This document shows, piece after piece, positions 5,638 through 7,803 of a stretch of DNA of 7,803 bases (its first letter is position 1; every line of letters begins with the position of its first letter). The DNA is taken from NCBI GenBank assembly GCA_017540915.1, contig JAFYAD010000181.1, forward strand, positions 1 to 7,803, written 5' to 3'. The notes under the pieces are model-generated. The model was given only the letters and a program-made list of their open reading frames with translations, did no database searches and was not told the origin of the DNA. Origin of the DNA: Lachnospiraceae bacterium (GTDB lineage Bacteria > Bacillota_A > Clostridia > Lachnospirales > Lachnospiraceae). The translations under genes and the position numbers were made by a program.

Positions 5638-5657
5638 GCTTGCCGATAGTGGCAGGC
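5638..5657 (+). promoter_or_regulatory. Candidate S6:S18-responsive leader hairpin in the rpsF 5' UTR
   Basis: GCTTGCC (5638-5644) pairs with GGCAGGC (5651-5657), with one G-U pair, around the loop GATAGT. A CCG trinucleotide (5643-5645) sits at the stem-loop border, and the structure ends about 13 nt before the ribosome binding site. In many bacteria the S6:S18 complex represses its own mRNA through a leader with a conserved CCG next to a hairpin that mimics its 16S rRNA site. Position and CCG fit, but the fine structure was not verified. Confidence 0.45.
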
Positions 5658-5682
5658 CAGAGTCCAAAAGGAGGTAAACGTA

Positions 5683-5973
5683 ATGAACAAGTATGAATTA
5701 GCACTGGTCGTCAGCTCCAAGATCGAAGACGAAGTCAGAAATGACGTTGTCGAAAAGGCTAAGGCAATCGTTGTGAATGCCGGAGGTCAGATCTCGGAAG
5801 TTGAGGAATGGGGCAAGAAGAAACTCGCTTATGAGATCCAGAAGATGAGCGAAGGCTTCTATTACTTCATTCATTTTGATGCGGAGAGCACTGCACCGGC
5901 AGAAGTTGAGTCCAGAGTCCGCATTCTCGACAATGTTCTTCGATTCTTGGTTGTTCGTGCTGACGAGGCATAG
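5683..5973 (+). CDS. rpsF: 30S ribosomal protein S6
   Basis: The product is a standard-length S6 of 96 aa. It starts MNKYELALVV and carries the family segments WGKKKLAYEIQK, EGFYYFIHFDA and LRFLVVR. S6 binds the platform of the 30S subunit with S18 against 16S rRNA helix 22-23. A perfect AAAGGAGGT (5668-5675) lies 8 nt from the ATG. It is the first gene of the conserved rpsF-ssb-rpsR operon, 20 nt before ssb, and is probably subject to feedback through the leader hairpin upstream. There is no long glutamate tail as in some proteobacterial S6 proteins. Confidence 0.97.
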   Translation: MNKYELALVVSSKIEDEVRNDVVEKAKAIVVNAGGQISEVEEWGKKKLAYEIQKMSEGFYYFIHFDAESTAPAEVESRVRILDNVLRFLVVRADEA

Positions 5974-5993
5974 AATAAAAGGAGAATTTGAGT

Positions 5994-6437
5994 ATGAACA
6001 AAGTTATTTTGATGGGCAGATTGACCCGTGATCCTGAGGTTAGATACTCTCAGGGAGAGAATTCATTGGCTATAGCAAGATACACATTGGCTGTTGACAG
6101 ACGTAATCAGAGACAGAACAGCGGAAATGACCAGCAGACAGCAGATTTCATTCCCTGTGTTGCTTTCGGAAAATCTGCAGAGTTTGCGGAGAAGTATTTA
6201 CACAAGGGTACAAAGATGGTTGTTTCCGGCAGGATTCAGACCGGTTCCTACACCAATAAGGATGGCAACAAGGTCTATACTACCGAAGTCATCGTAGATG
6301 ATCAGGAGTTCGCTGAGAGCAAGAACAACAGTTCAGCAGGCAGTGTAAACGTTCCGACCGATGATTCTGCACAGTCAGCCGGTGGCGGTGATTTTCTCAA
6401 TATCCCGCAGGGGATTGATGCCGAGTTGCCGTTCTAG
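5994..6437 (+). CDS. ssb: Single-stranded DNA-binding protein
   Basis: This 147-aa protein has an N-terminal OB fold (about residues 1-105). Typical segments are [17 protein letters not shown], the strand [20 protein letters not shown], and [17 protein letters not shown] Ser/Gly/Asp-rich linker leads to an acidic tip ending DAELPF, the conserved peptide that recruits replication and repair partners. SSB tetramers coat single-stranded DNA at forks and in recombination. The ATG at 5994 is preferred to the in-frame TTG at 5988 because GGAG (5981-5984) is 9 nt upstream of it. Its position between rpsF and rpsR is the usual Firmicutes order; transcription is from the rpsF promoter. Confidence 0.96.
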   Translation: MNKVILMGRLTRDPEVRYSQGENSLAIARYTLAVDRRNQRQNSGNDQQTADFIPCVAFGKSAEFAEKYLHKGTKMVVSGRIQTGSYTNKDGNKVYTTEVIVDDQEFAESKNNSSAGSVNVPTDDSAQSAGGGDFLNIPQGIDAELPF

Positions 6438-6505
6438 GCAAATGTTTGTTTAGTAATCACGTCAGATCGGATTCATTCCGGTCTTCACAACAGGAGGTAA
6501 AGATC

Positions 6506-6766
6506 ATGCCTTATAATAAGACAGAGAAGGGCGAGGCTCCCGCAAAGAGACGCCCGATGCACAGGAGAAAAAAGGTTTGTGTTTTCTGCGGAAAAGACAA
6601 TGTTATTGATTACAAGGATGCTGCAAAGCTCAGGAAATTCATCTCAGAGAGAGGAAAGATCCTTCCGAGACGCGTTACCGGAAACTGCGCAAAGCATCAG
6701 AGAGCCATCACAGCGGCTGTAAAGAGAGCTCGTCACGTAGCTATCCTGCCGTATGTTGAGGATTAA
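6506..6766 (+). CDS. rpsR: 30S ribosomal protein S18, zinc-binding (C+) form
   Basis: The product is 86 aa. It has the S18 core [20 protein letters not shown] (35-54) and the end [13 protein letters not shown]. The true start is the ATG at 6506, with AGGAGGT 8 nt upstream; the reading frame extends back to a TTG at 6446 but lacks a ribosome binding site there. Cys25, Cys28, Cys61 and His64 (CVFC and CAKH) form a likely zinc site, so this is the C+ version, whereas B. subtilis S18 lacks these ligands. S18 pairs with S6 on the 30S platform. It is the last gene of the operon, followed 14 nt later by an intrinsic terminator. The DHH phosphodiesterase/rplI/dnaB genes that follow in some clostridia are not here. 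Confidence 0.96.
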   Translation: MPYNKTEKGEAPAKRRPMHRRKKVCVFCGKDNVIDYKDAAKLRKFISERGKILPRRVTGNCAKHQRAITAAVKRARHVAILPYVED

Positions 6767-6780
6767 TCTTAAAATGTGAG

Positions 6781-6810
6781 ACCGACTGCGTAAAGCAGTC
6801 GGTTTTTTAT
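6781..6810 (+). terminator. Rho-independent terminator of the rpsF-ssb-rpsR operon
   Basis: ACCGACTGC (6781-6789) pairs perfectly with GCAGTCGGT (6795-6803) around the loop GTAAA, followed by TTTTTTAT. A textbook intrinsic terminator that separates the ribosomal operon from the glycosidase gene. Confidence 0.93.
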
Positions 6811-6838
6811 TTGATTTCGTGGTACACTGTGGTATAAC
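6811..6838 (+). promoter_or_regulatory. Candidate extended -10 promoter of the GH27 gene
   Basis: TATAAC (6833-6838) is preceded by TG one base upstream (6830-6831), an extended -10. TTGATT (6811-6816) is at a 16-bp spacing. It begins immediately after the terminator T tract. No obvious catabolite-responsive (cre) site was seen. Confidence 0.5.
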
Positions 6839-6890
6839 TATATTTAAAACTGAGGGGGCACTCAAATCAAACAACAAAACAGGGGGACAT

Positions 6891-7803
6891 ATGACAGAAA
6901 AACCGCTTAAAATAGAGGAAAGATCACTTCGTTTCGATGCGTTCGGTGACGGAAAAGTCGTGGAGGGGAAAAGGAGCGGCAGGCTTCCTGCTATGGGATG
7001 GAACAGCTGGAACGCCTTCGGCAGTGGCAATAACGAAGCCCTGACACGCAACATGGCAGAGAGGATCGTGGAGCTCGGTCTTGATAAGCTGGGATACAGA
7101 TATATAGTCCTGGATGACGGATGCTATAAGCCGGAGAGGATAGACGGAGTGCTGCATCATGAGGAGGAGAAGTTTCCTTCGGGCTTCAGAAAGCTGGCGG
7201 ATGATCTGCATTCAATGGGTTTGAAATTCGGCATGTATAATGACATCGGGACGAACCTGTGCGCAGGTGCCGCAGTGGGAACCTGCGGACATGAGGAGAC
7301 GGACGCGAAAACTTATCTTGACTGGGATATAGATTTTATCAAGGTGGATAACTGCTACTATCCCTGGGATAATGCGACTTTTTCGAATTCGGAGAATGCA
7401 AGATTTACCTATGGACCGAACATTAAGGGCATCAGAATAGCCGGCTGCGGCATCGATGCGGGAATGTCTGCAAAAGAAGGAGAGATCACGGGAACCGGTG
7501 CGTCTCTGGCAGAGGAGGACGGTTGCGTTTTTGTGACAGGCATCGGCACACTCGACGGTACAGGGCCGGAGAACAGCCCGGTGGGGAATATCAGCAGTGA
7601 ACTAAAGTTCAAGATATATGCGGCTGAGGCCGGAGAGGCAGATCTGTTCGTTACCTATGCCACCGGAAGGGAGATCGGTACGGGAAGCTGGCTTCAGGTT
7701 GCTGTCGGTGAGAAGGAGGAGACAGAGATCTTTTATGATGATCTTTTGCCGGAAACCGACGATAAAACCGGATTTATTGAATCAGATGCAATACATAAGA
7801 TCG
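6891..7803 (+). CDS. GH27 alpha-galactosidase (melibiase) with an inserted domain, partial (3' end outside window)
   Basis: The 304 visible residues show GH27 (clan GH-D) motifs in order: MGWNSWNAFG (35-44), VLDDGC (73-78), FGMYNDIGTNLCAG (113-126) and DWDIDFIKVDNCYY (144-157). Asp153 is the predicted nucleophile; the acid/base Asp should lie beyond the window. Such enzymes remove alpha-1,6-galactose from raffinose-family sugars or galactomannan fragments. There is no signal peptide, so it probably acts in the cytoplasm on imported oligosaccharides. Unlike a plain GH27 barrel, after YYPWDN (157-161) the chain enters about 140 residues of beta-rich sequence. GIGTLDGTGPENSPVG, FKIYAAEAGEADLFVTYATG and GSWLQVAVGE recall a carbohydrate-binding beta-sandwich of the CBM6/35 type (inference). 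A purine-rich AGGGGG is 4 nt before the ATG, a weak ribosome binding site. No other sugar-utilisation gene is in view. Confidence 0.88.
   Translation, partial: MTEKPLKIEERSLRFDAFGDGKVVEGKRSGRLPAMGWNSWNAFGSGNNEALTRNMAERIVELGLDKLGYRYIVLDDGCYKPERIDGVLHHEEEKFPSGFRKLADDLHSMGLKFGMYNDIGTNLCAGAAVGTCGHEETDAKTYLDWDIDFIKVDNCYYPWDNATFSNSENARFTYGPNIKGIRIAGCGIDAGMSAKEGEITGTGASLAEEDGCVFVTGIGTLDGTGPENSPVGNISSELKFKIYAAEAGEADLFVTYATGREIGTGSWLQVAVGEKEETEIFYDDLLPETDDKTGFIESDAIHKI

Noticed and set aside
6851..6865. Small inverted repeat TGAG...CTCA in the GH27 leader
   Set aside because: Only a 4-bp stem; expected by chance.

Overview
The window looks like chromosomal DNA of a low-to-mid GC Firmicute, most likely a gut or rumen clostridium of the Lachnospiraceae type. 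The reasons are the rpsF-ssb-rpsR operon with strong AAAGGAGG-type ribosome binding sites, an ECF sigma/anti-sigma pair of the clostridial kind, a PutP-type symporter, and a cytosolic GH27 alpha-galactosidase. No rRNA, tRNA, IS element or CRISPR array was seen.

Left part (1-2460, minus strand): a membrane-anchored anti-sigma-like protein (cut by the window edge) overlaps its ECF sigma factor by 4 bp, and an ECF-like promoter lies just upstream, suggesting autoregulation. Upstream on the same strand is a P-loop ATPase of about 384 aa with a substituted Walker A residue (Gly to Arg) and a winged-helix-like C-terminus. It has a near-consensus promoter with a 17-bp spacer. That promoter is embedded in a short-word direct-repeat array with a 9-10 bp period.

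Middle part (2600-3540): a YccF-family membrane protein (plus strand) ends in a hairpin that also terminates minus-strand transcription. On the minus strand, just behind that hairpin, is a very short relic (3107-3263). It keeps the ribosome binding site and N-terminus, and then the C-terminus, of a second ATPase of the same general kind. Upstream of the relic is a second helically phased array: 10-bp units of a different, AT-only word. Two related ATPase loci, each preceded by its own phased array, form the least explained structure in the window.

Right part (3537-7803, plus strand): a zinc-ribbon/helix/zinc-ribbon protein of unknown role is followed by a sodium/proline symporter (putP). Next comes the ribosomal/replication operon rpsF-ssb-rpsR, with its own promoter, a structured leader that could be an S6:S18 binding site, and a clean rho-independent terminator. 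Last is the start of a GH27 alpha-galactosidase that carries an apparent carbohydrate-binding-like insertion straight after the catalytic nucleophile; it runs off the window.

Several starts were moved from the longest reading frame to the codon with a properly spaced ribosome binding site (sigma factor, zinc-ribbon protein, ssb, rpsR).
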